Positions 16,753 through 25,182 of a stretch of DNA of 64,000 bases are shown here, piece by piece (position 1 is the stretch's first letter; the number at the start of each line of letters is the position of its first letter). Made by a program: the position numbers and the translations under genes. The stretch spans positions 434,001 through 498,000 of the forward strand of contig JBGTSJ010000001.1 of the NCBI GenBank assembly GCA_041940305.1, read 5' to 3'. The stretch comes from JBGTSJ01 sp041940305. Lineage in GTDB: Bacteria; Planctomycetota; Planctomycetia; Planctomycetales; Planctomycetaceae. The notes below the pieces were generated by a model. The model was not told the origin of the DNA. It searched no databases and worked only from the letters and a program-made list of their open reading frames with translations.

Positions 16753-18498
16753 TCAGCCGACCAGCCGGCCCTGTTCGTCCTTCTTGGCGGACAGCATGCG
16801 CAGCGCGGCCTTTGCGCCGTCTTTCACGGGAACCTTTTCAGGCTCCGCAGCGGTGCGCCACTTGATCTCGACCTGCCCCTGCTGCAGTCCCTTGCCGCCG
16901 ATGACGATCCGCAGCGGGATCCCGATGAGATCGGCGTCCTTGAACTTCACGCCGGGACGTACGTCCCGGTCATCGTACAGCACGTCCACGCCCGCAGCTT
17001 CGAGTTCTTTCAGATACTGGTCGGCGATCTTGACTGTCTCCGCATCGGTGACGTTGAGCGGCAGGAGCAGGATCTCATACGGGGCGACCGCGAGCGGCCA
17101 GATCAGTCCATTCTCGTCGTGCGACGTCTCCGCCAGCGACGCGATGATGCGGTTCACACCGATCCCATAGCAGCCCATGATGATCGGATGCCGCTGCTCC
17201 TTTTCATCGAGGAAGGTCGCGTTGAGCGAGACGCTGTACTTCGTGCCGAGCTTGAAGACGTGCCCCACCTCGATGCCGTGCACCAGTTCCAGGTTGTTGG
17301 CGCACTTTGGGCAAGGGTCGCCATGTCCGGCGTTGCGCAGGTCAAACGTGGTCGTCAGTGTGTAATCGCGGCCATACGTCACTCCTTTATGGTGGGCGTC
17401 CGCAGTATTGGCGCCGGTCACCGCGGCTGCGACGTGCGGCACGTCATGGTCGGCGATGACCTCGCATTCGAGTCCCACTGGGCCGGAGAATCCGACCGGA
17501 GCGCCGGTGACGCTCTGAATCGTCTTCTCGTCGGCCAGTTCAATCTGACCCGCGCCGAGTGCACGGCGGATCTTGTTTTCGTTCGCTTCGTGGTCGCCGC
17601 GAATCAGCACGGCGATCGGCTTTTCGTCCGCCATGTAGATCAGCGTCTTGATCATCTGCTCCGGGCGGCACTTCATCACCTTCGAGACCTGTTCGATGCT
17701 TGTCGCGCCCGGCGTCCCGACAGTCTCCAGCTGAGGGGCATCGCCAGGGATCTGCGGCAGGGCGGCCTTCCGACCGGTCTCCGCCCGTTCGAGGTTCGCA
17801 CCGTACGTGCAGTTGGCGCAGCGTACGATGCGATCTTCCCCGTTGCCGGCCGGCACCATGAATTCGTGCGACGCATCCCCGCCGATCGGCCCGCTCTCCG
17901 CCTCAACGGCCACATAATTCAGCCCGCATCGGGCGAAGATCCGGCAGTAGGCGTCATACATCCGCCGGTACGCCTCATCCAGCTGGCCCAGCGACGTGCC
18001 GAAGCTGTATGCGTCCTTCATCAGGAATTCGCTGGTCCGCAACACTCCGAAGCGCGGCCGCTCTTCGTTACGGAACTTGGTTTGAATCTGGAACAGCGTA
18101 ATCGGAAGCTGCCGGTAACTGCTGATGTGATGGGCGACGAGATCGGTCACTACTTCTTCATGCGTTGGCCCCAGCGCCAGGTGCACCTTGCGGTCGCCAC
18201 GGGCCAGCAGAAAGTTGATCAGGACGTTGCCGAAAGCCGAGCGCCGTCCCGTCCGCTCGAACAGGTCAATGGGCTGCAGTGCGGGCATGAACAGCTCGAC
18301 CGCACCGGCCCGCTCCATCTCTTCACGGACAATCGCCTCCGCCTTGCGCAGGGCCCGGTATCCCAGCGGCAGATAGGTATAGGCCCCGGCCATCAGCTGG
18401 CGGATCAGCCCGGCCCGGAGCATCAACCGGTGGCTGGGAATCTCCGCGTCGGCGGGATCTTCTTTGGTGGTGGGAATTAACGTTTGCGTCCAACGCAC
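16753..18498 (-). CDS. proS: Prolyl-tRNA synthetase, bacterial type
   Basis: A 581-residue class II synthetase, full length for the bacterial form. Motif 2 lies in the LFQIQTKFRNEERPRFGVLRTSEFLMKDAYSF region (about 135-165), preceded by GPTHEEVVTDLVAHH. The editing (INS) domain occupies about 225-405, with an early CANC pair and the stretch VGFSGPVGLECEVIADHDV. Motif 3 is MGCYGIGVNRIIASLAE (about 443-459), with a second cysteine pair in CPKCANNLELVHGIEVGH. The C-terminal anticodon-binding domain includes VDVLYDDRDVRPGVKFKDADLIG. It charges tRNA-Pro with proline and clears mischarged alanine through the INS domain. Confidence 0.97.
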   Translation of the reverse strand: MRWTQTLIPTTKEDPADAEIPSHRLMLRAGLIRQLMAGAYTYLPLGYRALRKAEAIVREEMERAGAVELFMPALQPIDLFERTGRRSAFGNVLINFLLARGDRKVHLALGPTHEEVVTDLVAHHISSYRQLPITLFQIQTKFRNEERPRFGVLRTSEFLMKDAYSFGTSLGQLDEAYRRMYDAYCRIFARCGLNYVAVEAESGPIGGDASHEFMVPAGNGEDRIVRCANCTYGANLERAETGRKAALPQIPGDAPQLETVGTPGATSIEQVSKVMKCRPEQMIKTLIYMADEKPIAVLIRGDHEANENKIRRALGAGQIELADEKTIQSVTGAPVGFSGPVGLECEVIADHDVPHVAAAVTGANTADAHHKGVTYGRDYTLTTTFDLRNAGHGDPCPKCANNLELVHGIEVGHVFKLGTKYSVSLNATFLDEKEQRHPIIMGCYGIGVNRIIASLAETSHDENGLIWPLAVAPYEILLLPLNVTDAETVKIADQYLKELEAAGVDVLYDDRDVRPGVKFKDADLIGIPLRIVIGGKGLQQGQVEIKWRTAAEPEKVPVKDGAKAALRMLSAKKDEQGRLVG

Positions 18499-18854
18499 CG
18501 CGCATCTCCTGCTGTTGAGCCTGGTCCGGCGGCCCCGCGCCCCTCAAGTCAATACGTTGTGATTGTCGGTGGGAATCGAGAATCGCCAGCGTGGCCGGAT
18601 TTTAGGATGAACGCCCCCGTGGCGGAAGCCGATGCGAATCCGCACCCGATTTGCCGCATAGGGCGGTGAAATGCAGCCGCAATCTTTCGACACCGGCGAA
18701 ATCAGGTCCGCCGTTTCGCTCCTGCAATTGAGAGACTTGGGAGGGCGCTTGATTTCATTCCGGGGATGCCCGAGAATTCCGCGCGAAATCGTCTGAATCA
18801 CCACGCCGAGACTGCACCGGCGGTTGAGGCGCCCCGCGTCCTGATCCTGCTGAC
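18499..18854. other. 356-bp divergent intergenic region
   Basis: This lies between proS (minus) and the repeat-motif gene (plus). No open frame with coding features, no T-box-like element and no repeat was recognised. Promoters for both genes are presumably here but could not be fixed by eye. Confidence 0.4.
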
Positions 18855-19694
18855 ATGTCCATTCAACGCGCCGAACAACTCAAACGGGACCTTACGGACA
18901 AGTACGTCGTCGTCACCGAGGGAATTCCGGAGCTACGGCGTTTCGGGGGACTGACCGGCCGCGTAAAGACGGTCAACATGAGTTGTCGCGCACTGGTCCA
19001 GTTCAATGGCCCTGCGGACATCGGCTGGTACGATATCGACCCAACCTATCTGAAGGTCGTGGATGGTCCCGCAATGAAGGCCGCCGCCGCGGCTCATGAG
19101 GCGCCGGCGACCGCGACCACCGCGAAAGCGGCTGCAAAGCCGCCTGCCGGCAAGAGCCCGCTCGAGATGGCGCGGGCTCAAGGAGCTGCCAAGGCGGAAA
19201 CTCCTCCGGCTTCCGAGAAAAAGCTGTCGCCGCTGGAGCTGGCCCGGCAGCAGGGCGCGGCCAAAGGAGACGCCCCGGCTCCGGCAGCGGCGCCCGCCCC
19301 GGCCCCCTCCGCCGGCGGCGACTCCGGAAAGAAACTCTCACCCCTCGAACTCGCACGGATGCAGGGGGCTGCAAAGAGCGGGGCCGCCGCGACACCGGCC
19401 GCTCCACCTGCACCGGCCGCGTCCCCGGCGCCCGCCGATTCCGGCAAGAAGCTCTCCCCGCTGGAACTCGCCCGGCAACAAGGCGCGGCGAAGCCTGCCG
19501 GTGCATCGCCGTCGCCTCCCGCGGCGCCACCGGAGCCGGCTGCCTCAGAGCCGGTCCCCCCACCTGAGCCGCCGGCGGCGCAGCCCGCCGCATCGGCTGC
19601 ACCGGCGCCTCAATCGCAGCCGGTGGATACGTCGAATCTGTCAACGGCCGACATCCTGGCGCTCTGTCGCCAGCAGGGGGCGTTCAAGGGATAA
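18855..19694 (+). CDS. Protein with repeated KLSPLELARQQGAAK motifs
   Basis: A 279-residue protein in two parts. Residues 1-70 form a small beta-rich domain (DKYVVVTEGIPELRRF, GLTGRVKTVNMSCRALVQF and GWYDIDPTYLKVVD), possibly an SH3-like barrel. Residues 75-279 are Ala/Pro-rich and disordered-looking, carrying one motif repeatedly: at about 101-113, 125-137, 162-174 and 201-213 (S-P-L-E-[ML]-A-R-x-Q-G-A-A-K), with a variant STADILALCRQQGAFKG at the very end. Evenly spaced short helices on a flexible chain suggest a multivalent scaffold; this is inference. No signal peptide. I recall similar proteins in planctomycetes but no function. Confidence 0.75.
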   Translation: MSIQRAEQLKRDLTDKYVVVTEGIPELRRFGGLTGRVKTVNMSCRALVQFNGPADIGWYDIDPTYLKVVDGPAMKAAAAAHEAPATATTAKAAAKPPAGKSPLEMARAQGAAKAETPPASEKKLSPLELARQQGAAKGDAPAPAAAPAPAPSAGGDSGKKLSPLELARMQGAAKSGAAATPAAPPAPAASPAPADSGKKLSPLELARQQGAAKPAGASPSPPAAPPEPAASEPVPPPEPPAAQPAASAAPAPQSQPVDTSNLSTADILALCRQQGAFKG

Positions 19695-19718
19695 CCGAAG
19701 CCGTTTGCCTTAAGCAGC

Positions 19719-20027
19719 ATGATTCACGTCATCGCTATCATCGAGTTGCAGGCCGGCACGCGTGAGGACTTTCTCCGTGAGTTTCGCGGCATCGTCCCGT
19801 CAGTCCTGGCCGAACAGGGGTGCATCGAATACGGGCCGGCAGTCGATGCCCCGACCGATCTCTCTCAGCAGCAGATTCTGGGAGAGGCGGTCGTCACAAT
19901 CGTCGAAAAGTGGTCCGACGTCGACTGTCTCAAAGCGCACCTTGTGGCGCCGCACATGCTCGCTTACCGTGAACGTGTGAAGCCGTTCGTCCGGAACGTC
20001 CGCCTGCACGTCCTCCAGCCCGCCTGA
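19719..20027 (+). CDS. Antibiotic biosynthesis monooxygenase (ABM) domain protein
   Basis: A 102-residue ferredoxin-like-fold protein typical in length for ABM/YgiN proteins. The order HVIAIIELQAGTREDFLREFRGIVPSVLAEQGCIEYG, then VVTIVEKWSDVDCLKAHLVAPHMLAYRERVKPFV matches the family, with the EKW strand and the H-L-x-x-P-H helix conserved. Members are cofactor-free oxygenases or heme- or quinol-degrading enzymes, usually dimers. The stop codon overlaps the start of the next gene by one base, so the two are translationally coupled. Confidence 0.85.
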   Translation: MIHVIAIIELQAGTREDFLREFRGIVPSVLAEQGCIEYGPAVDAPTDLSQQQILGEAVVTIVEKWSDVDCLKAHLVAPHMLAYRERVKPFVRNVRLHVLQPA

Positions 20028-20512
20028 TGTCGGCGGCACTCCCCCCCATTCCGCGCATGGATGATCGACTGCCAGCATTGATCTTCGGCGGATGCCTCGT
20101 GCTTGGCGGGATTGCGGCATTGGTCTGGCACGTGCGCTCATGGCGGACGCGCCGGGCTGATCCCTCTCTCAGCGGCGACGAGCGGCGCTATTTTCGCCGG
20201 CAGTTGGCGCGACGACTCCAGACCAGCGGCCTGATTGTCGTTATCGGCATCCTGCTCCCGGTCGGGGATGGACTCATCCCTGAGGAGACCTGGAAGGAAC
20301 ATCCCGGCTGGTTCGCCGTGTACTGGATGGTCGTGCTGGCGCTGGCCATGTGGGTGCTGGCCCTTGGCTTCGGCGACCTCCTCTCGACCCGACTCCACTC
20401 GAGGGACGCGTTGAACCGCCTGCAGCAGCTGCGCCAACAGCAGCGCGAGCTGGAGCGGGAGATTGCCCAACTCAAATCCGCTTCATCCAGAGAGCTCCCG
20501 CCGGAACTTTAG
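20027..20512 (+). CDS. Small membrane protein with C-terminal coiled coil
   Basis: A 161-residue protein. Hydrophobic segments lie near residues 17-34 (LIFGGCLVLGGIAALVWHV), 66-78 (GLIVVIGILLPVG) and 94-115 (FAVYWMVVLALAMWVLALGFGD), followed by a Gln/Glu/Arg-rich coiled coil (LNRLQQLRQQQRELEREIAQLKS). No family was recognised. Its ATG overlaps the stop of the ABM gene by one base, which supports coupled translation. It converges on the DtxR gene 137 bp away. Confidence 0.65.
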   Translation: MSAALPPIPRMDDRLPALIFGGCLVLGGIAALVWHVRSWRTRRADPSLSGDERRYFRRQLARRLQTSGLIVVIGILLPVGDGLIPEETWKEHPGWFAVYWMVVLALAMWVLALGFGDLLSTRLHSRDALNRLQQLRQQQRELEREIAQLKSASSRELPPEL

Positions 20513-20649
20513 CCCCCGGCTGCTTTGCGGCCGGCCAGCGGCTCCCATGGGCTGCTCAGGATTGCTCGCCAACGAGCACAGCCGGCGGGCCGACGAAGGC
20601 GCTGCGCATCCACAGTCATTCTCTCCGCCCCGAACTGCGATGCCGGCGG

Positions 20650-21321
20650 CTACGCCTCGATTGGCTCAACAAGGATCTGTTCGGCCGCCGGACGTCCGAT
20701 CGACATTGTTCGCTTCCCCAGTCGGAGCGACAGCACGCCCGCCATCTGCTCATTGGACGTGATCTCCGCCTCCTCTCCCAGGTCCAGTCCCGAGTCACTC
20801 AGGAACCGCAGGAACTCGCTCCCCTGCTGCAGCACCCGCGTGACGCGCACGCGCTGGCCGGGACGGCAATCGGCCAACGGCACCCCCTGCCGGTCGTCCC
20901 CCCGCATCGTCCCGTCCGCACGCGGAATCGGATCGCCGTGCGGATCATGCGACGGGCTGCCCAGGAACGCGTCGATGCGGTCCACGAGGGCGTCGCTGAC
21001 CGCATGCTCCATGTGTTCGGCCTCTTCGTGGACCTCGTCCCAGGCGAGTCCCAGGGTCTTCACCAGAAACAACTCAATCAGCCGGTGCCGTCGCAGCATC
21101 CGCAGCGCGAGCGCTTCGCCGGAACGCGTCAATCGCACTCCTTCGTACGGGCGGTATTCCGCGAGGCCTGACTCCGACAGCGTCTTCAGCATGCTGGTCA
21201 CGGTGCCGGGCGCCAGCGAAAGCGCTTCCGCCAGGCGGCCCGTGGTGACCCATTCGTCACCGCTCAGCACCCCCTGCTGGTACATGGCCTTGCAGTAGTT
21301 CTCGACAGTCAGGCTCGCCAT
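20650..21321 (-). CDS. DtxR/MntR-family metal-dependent transcriptional regulator
   Basis: A 223-residue protein. The N-terminal winged helix is VENYCKAMYQQGVLSGDEWVTTGRLAEALSLAPGTVTSMLKTLSESGLAEYRPYEGVRLTRSG (residues 6-68). The dimerisation and metal-binding helices follow: RMLRRHRLIELFLVKTLGLAWDEVHEEAEHMEHAVSD with the conserved E-x-x-H-x-E/H ligand pattern. Residues about 145-220 are an FeoA/SH3-like domain (LADCRPGQRVRVTRVLQQ). It would repress iron or manganese uptake genes. No transporter gene is adjacent; the next gene downstream on this strand is unrelated, so its targets lie elsewhere. Confidence 0.9.
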   Translation of the reverse strand: MASLTVENYCKAMYQQGVLSGDEWVTTGRLAEALSLAPGTVTSMLKTLSESGLAEYRPYEGVRLTRSGEALALRMLRRHRLIELFLVKTLGLAWDEVHEEAEHMEHAVSDALVDRIDAFLGSPSHDPHGDPIPRADGTMRGDDRQGVPLADCRPGQRVRVTRVLQQGSEFLRFLSDSGLDLGEEAEITSNEQMAGVLSLRLGKRTMSIGRPAAEQILVEPIEA

Positions 21322-21343
21322 CGGTTGCTTGAAATGGGGATAG

Positions 21344-23182
21344 TCAGATGCGGCCGCGCTCGGCGGGGCTTCGACCCCGCATCACGAACCAGTTGCTCAG
21401 GATCGCTCCCAGCACCAGCAGGACCGCCAGCGCGATCAACCACGAATACGGATCGTCCACGCGGAGGCGTGTCGGCTCGTAGCGCTCGGGCGGAGTGCGG
21501 CGTCCTGATGATAGCGTAAGCAGGTCCGATTCGACCGGGTCGAAGAAGTTCACGGCGAACAGCGTCGTTGCTCCCCCCTGCTCCCGCACCTCGTACACGC
21601 CCGGCTCATCCAGACCGGCGATTTCGACCATCTCCCGGCGATCCCGGATCAGCGGCCGCGACCGTCCCGATGGCGTGTACAGCAAGAGATCGCCTGCCCC
21701 CTCGCGCGGCATCGGCGACAGCAGGCGGACGGTCTCCAGGGTTCGATAGTTCCAGCGTTGCAGTCCTGGCAGCGCATTGCGGCGCAGCTCGACGAGATTC
21801 GCCAGCAGGATCGGCCAGTCCGGAGTCCGGGTGAGGTTGGAAGAGGGGAGATCGATGTTGAGAACATACGCGGTCGCATCAGTCCCGGCCAGTTGGGCCA
21901 GCAGCGGCATGCGGTCGCACGTGGCCAATGGAATGACGGCCGTCCGCAGTGGCTCTGCACCGGACCAGATCACGCCATCCAGCGTCACCCCCTCAAGCAG
22001 GGGGTGTTGCTTGTCGAGTATGTAAGGGCCGCTCAACGTCACGGGAGCAGCCGGCGAAGTTCCCTCGGTCTCGACCGGGCCGATTCCCAGCCACCACAGG
22101 TCGTCCCGCGACTCCGGCAGCGCCGATGCCGGGCCGATGAGCAGGTGGGCCGTCTCGACCGGGCCGTATTGGACATCCGGCAGCGCGGCGAGGACCCGTT
22201 GCACGTCGCCTCGGGCTGTTGTGTCCTCCGGCAGTGCGACGGCCACCGTCACCGTCCTGACTGACGGCTCGATCAGGACGACTTGATTGTCCGTCGCCAG
22301 CCCATCTCCCTCAGACGAAATATCTACGGACATCTGTCCGATTCCGCCAGGCACGGCGAACTCCAGCGGCTGGTCCGTTCCCGCCGCCGCCGGAATCGAA
22401 GTCTCGAAGATGACGGCATCCTGAGCACGGCCGACGATGGACACCTCGACCGGCGAGCTTCCCATGTTGGACACGCGGAAGTAAACCAGTCCGCGGCCGC
22501 TGCTGCTGTCAAACGTCCAGCGCGCCGCCGAGATCGCCGCATTCTCGAGCGGTCGTCCCAGCGCGATGAGTTCCAGTTGCTGTGGCAGTCGTTCCACTGC
22601 GTCCGGGACCGTGTCTGTGAGAAACAGAAACCGGCCGGAGCCTTCCGCCACCTGTGCGGCCTCATCCCATGCGGCGTCAAACTCGTGCCGCGGCGCGCGG
22701 GGCTCCCATGCTCTGAGCGCGGCAGCCGCTTCGTCTCCGGTCATCCCCCGCTGTCCCAGCAGCATCGGCTGCGGCCCGCTGCGGATCAGCGTGAACCGCG
22801 TTCCCCGGCCCCCCGCCGCTCCCCGCCGTTCCAGTTCCGCAGCGGCGAAGTCCCGCGCCGAGGGCTCCCCCGGCGCATGCGCCAACATCGACGCCGAGTC
22901 GTCGAGCACCGCGATCACATGCGCCACCTCGTCGGTATCTCCGATTCTCGGTTCGCTCAAAGCCAGCGTCAGCAGCAGCGCCGCCAGCAATTCCAGGATC
23001 AGCGAGAGCGTGACCGGCACCCGGTCCTTCCGGCGGCCCGCCGTCGTCACGCGCGTCTCCAGTCCCCACAGATGCGCGCCCCCGACCAACAGCGGCGGAA
23101 AACGCTGATGAAACAGGTGGATGGCGATGATCGCCGGCACGGCCACCAGCCCCAACAGCCCCCACGGGTTTGCGAAGTACAT
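21344..23182 (-). CDS. BatA-like membrane protein with VWA domain
   Basis: A 612-residue protein. The start at 23182 gives MYFANPWGLLGLVAVPAIIAIHLF, the usual BatA N-terminal transmembrane segment; the longer frame lacks family sequence. A second segment lies near 58-75 (LILELLAALLLTLALSEPRI), followed by a von Willebrand A domain with the MIDAS-type sequence IAVLDDSASML near 90. The middle is a periplasmic beta-rich region; a last transmembrane segment is LIALAVLLVLGAILSNWFV close to the C-terminus. Such proteins work in the envelope with MoxR ATPases. A MoxR gene is present at 54.8-55.8 kb rather than next to this one. It starts 22 bp from the DtxR gene end, on the same strand. Confidence 0.8.
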   Translation of the reverse strand: MYFANPWGLLGLVAVPAIIAIHLFHQRFPPLLVGGAHLWGLETRVTTAGRRKDRVPVTLSLILELLAALLLTLALSEPRIGDTDEVAHVIAVLDDSASMLAHAPGEPSARDFAAAELERRGAAGGRGTRFTLIRSGPQPMLLGQRGMTGDEAAAALRAWEPRAPRHEFDAAWDEAAQVAEGSGRFLFLTDTVPDAVERLPQQLELIALGRPLENAAISAARWTFDSSSGRGLVYFRVSNMGSSPVEVSIVGRAQDAVIFETSIPAAAGTDQPLEFAVPGGIGQMSVDISSEGDGLATDNQVVLIEPSVRTVTVAVALPEDTTARGDVQRVLAALPDVQYGPVETAHLLIGPASALPESRDDLWWLGIGPVETEGTSPAAPVTLSGPYILDKQHPLLEGVTLDGVIWSGAEPLRTAVIPLATCDRMPLLAQLAGTDATAYVLNIDLPSSNLTRTPDWPILLANLVELRRNALPGLQRWNYRTLETVRLLSPMPREGAGDLLLYTPSGRSRPLIRDRREMVEIAGLDEPGVYEVREQGGATTLFAVNFFDPVESDLLTLSSGRRTPPERYEPTRLRVDDPYSWLIALAVLLVLGAILSNWFVMRGRSPAERGRI

Positions 23183-23341
23183 GCCTGGCTGCCGACCCCG
23201 CTGGTGCTGTACGTTGCGTGTCCGTTGCGCCCCCCCCGATGCGGCACGAACCGAGCGTACCAATTGATCGCCCGCACCGTCCACGTCTCCCACGTCCTGA
23301 AGCGTTGGATCGCACACGCCGCGCCCTCACCACGGGTGCGC

Positions 23342-23372
23342 AAAAAAACACGCCGGCGTTTCGGCCGGCGTG
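23342..23372 (-). terminator. Intrinsic terminator on the minus strand
   Basis: Read on the minus strand, CACGCCGGC and GCCGGCGTG form a perfect nine-bp stem with a six-base loop, directly followed by seven Ts. It lies 43 bp after the stop of the DUF1559 remnant and before the BatA-like gene. It is the clearest rho-independent terminator in the window. Confidence 0.85.
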
Positions 23373-23414
23373 CTGGACTGACTCTTTCAGGCGAACTTCG
23401 ACAAACTGCCGCGC

Positions 23415-23990
23415 TTAGAACTCACCCAGCGGCAAGCCGTCATCGAAGCGTCCCAGAAACGCCCATGTGCTGCCGTCGATGTTCTCGCTGACGAAGCGGA
23501 CCGATCCGTCCATCAGCGCGACGTGCACGCCCCCTTCATGGAAGCTGCGGGCGATACCCCAGTTCGATCCGTCGTTGCTGGTGCCGTTGCAGCCGTTCGG
23601 GGTCGAAACGTTGCGAATCGTGTAAGCAGTGCCGCCGATGGTAGGCTGCGCCCAGCCGAATTTGCCCTGATTGTTCGACGCCGTGCCGCACTGATTCGTG
23701 TCCTGAGCGAACTCCGAGAAGCAGGCGGTGTTCGAAGTGCCGTCCGTGATCATGGCGATCTTCACCCACGGGTGCACGTAATTGCCGATCGGATTCGGCA
23801 TCGTCACGTCGTTGCGAATGCCGTTGCGTTCAGCGAACACACCGGAATTGCCGTGGACGCCGCAGAAGCCGTACGGATGGTCCGAGCCGGTGCCAGGATA
23901 ATTGTGCGTCGCGAACTCCATCAGACTGCCGAACACGGTGGTCCGGCGAGCCGCACAGAGGCTCAGCGGCGACGAACTGCAACCGGATGA
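23415..23990 (-). pseudogene. Truncated DUF1559 protein (C-terminal half only)
   Basis: The frame reads like the C-terminal half of a DUF1559 protein: SSPLSLCAARRTTVFGSLM, EFATHNYPGTG, WVKIAMITDGTSNTACFSE, ARSFHEGGVHVALMDGSVRFVSENIDGSTW. The prepilin-like N-terminus (GFTLIELLVV) and about 150 residues are absent; a TAG at 23991-23993 closes the frame upstream, and the next gene's 5' region begins directly beyond. A GTG at 23936 could still start a 173-residue fragment. The retained terminator at 23342-23372 suggests it was once a normal gene. Confidence 0.75.
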
Positions 23991-24049
23991 CTACAATTCA
24001 TACTCGGTCTCCGCGCAGCCTAGCACTGCCATCCAGCCGCTGCATTGTA

Positions 24050-25141
24050 ATGCCCCATCCATCTCCCTCCGGTTTTATCAGCCTCCCGGAAACAAGCGAT
24101 CGCCGTCGCCGGCGAAACTGGAGGTGGCTAAGCGTCCTCGCCGTTGGGATTGCGACCGTAGCCTGGGTCGCGGTCTCTGCGTTTGGACCGGGGCAACCTG
24201 ATCCAGACAGCCGGTCGAGCGGTTCGACGACGGCCGCTGCCGGTTCCGCCCCTGTTTCGAGCGTCGAGGCCGCACTGCACGCCGCTGGAACCGGAGATGT
24301 GACCACCGCTGAGCGGATGCTGCAAGACGTCCTCGAGCGAAACCCGCTCGACTCTCGTGCACGCACCGAGTTGCGATGGCTGTACTTTCATGAATTCCGT
24401 GTTCGCGACGTCGAGCGGCTGCTCGAAGAGGCCTTGCAGCGTGAGCCTCATGATCTCGAGACGCTCACGCACCTGATTCTGTCCGAATTCCGCGGTCCGG
24501 TACCACAGGAGGGACTGGGCCGCCTGCAGATGATCGAGGCCCGCCAGCCGGGCCAGTTGTGCGTCTTGCGGGCGCTGGCTCATTGTCATGCGCATCTCGG
24601 CCACACCGAGGAGGCCCGGCAGTCGCTGAATGCGGCGCTGGCACAGTCGCCGGACGACGTTGAGACTCTGCTGATCGCGGGCGAGTTCTGCATCGCGCGG
24701 GGAGACGCGGCTGCAGCGGCCAAGACTGCCGCGAGACTGAATGCCGCGCTATCGGATGGAACGGCCACGGACGATCGAATCTGGTCGCTGTCAGCTGAAG
24801 TCGCCCGGTTGCAGGGAGACACGCACACCGCGCTGGAATGCAGTGACCACGCACTGCAGCGACGACCATTCGAGCTGCGGTATCATCAGCGTCGCGGACT
24901 GCTGCTCAAATCGCTCGGGCGCGAGGAGGAATCCAGCGCGGCGCTCCGTCGCGCACAGGAGCTGGCGGATTGCCAGATGCGGCTGACGGAGTTGGCATGG
25001 TCCGGCGCGCTGCAGGATCCGACGGCTGACGAATGCGCCGAGGTCGCCTCCCTCTGCGCGATCCGCGGAAAATCATTGCAGACCGAGGGATGGCAGTATT
25101 GGGCCGCGGTGTTGCAGCAGACCGGTCCTTCGCAGCGATAG
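24050..25141 (+). CDS. TPR-repeat membrane-anchored protein
   Basis: A 363-residue protein from the ATG at 24050; an ATG at 23987 is possible but lies over the boundary of the DUF1559 remnant. Residues about 20-45 form one transmembrane segment (WLSVLAVGIATVAWVAVSAFG) after an Arg-rich stretch, so the bulk is likely periplasmic. Residues 75-340 are helical TPR repeats, e.g. GDVTTAERMLQDVLERNPLDSRARTEL and GHTEEARQSLNAALAQSPDDVETL. It lies 41 bp upstream of a CRTAC1-type gene; the same pair, in the opposite order, recurs at 62.2-64 kb. The partner relation is inferred from this recurrence. Confidence 0.8.
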   Translation: MPHPSPSGFISLPETSDRRRRRNWRWLSVLAVGIATVAWVAVSAFGPGQPDPDSRSSGSTTAAAGSAPVSSVEAALHAAGTGDVTTAERMLQDVLERNPLDSRARTELRWLYFHEFRVRDVERLLEEALQREPHDLETLTHLILSEFRGPVPQEGLGRLQMIEARQPGQLCVLRALAHCHAHLGHTEEARQSLNAALAQSPDDVETLLIAGEFCIARGDAAAAAKTAARLNAALSDGTATDDRIWSLSAEVARLQGDTHTALECSDHALQRRPFELRYHQRRGLLLKSLGREEESSAALRRAQELADCQMRLTELAWSGALQDPTADECAEVASLCAIRGKSLQTEGWQYWAAVLQQTGPSQR

Positions 25142-25182
25142 GGACGACGGAGTCAGCATTGTCGCCTGGAATTCGAGATCGC

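Noticed and set aside
16636..18480. A 614-codon plus-strand open frame opposite proS.
   Set aside because: It has antisense composition and no motif, while proS on the other strand is unmistakable.
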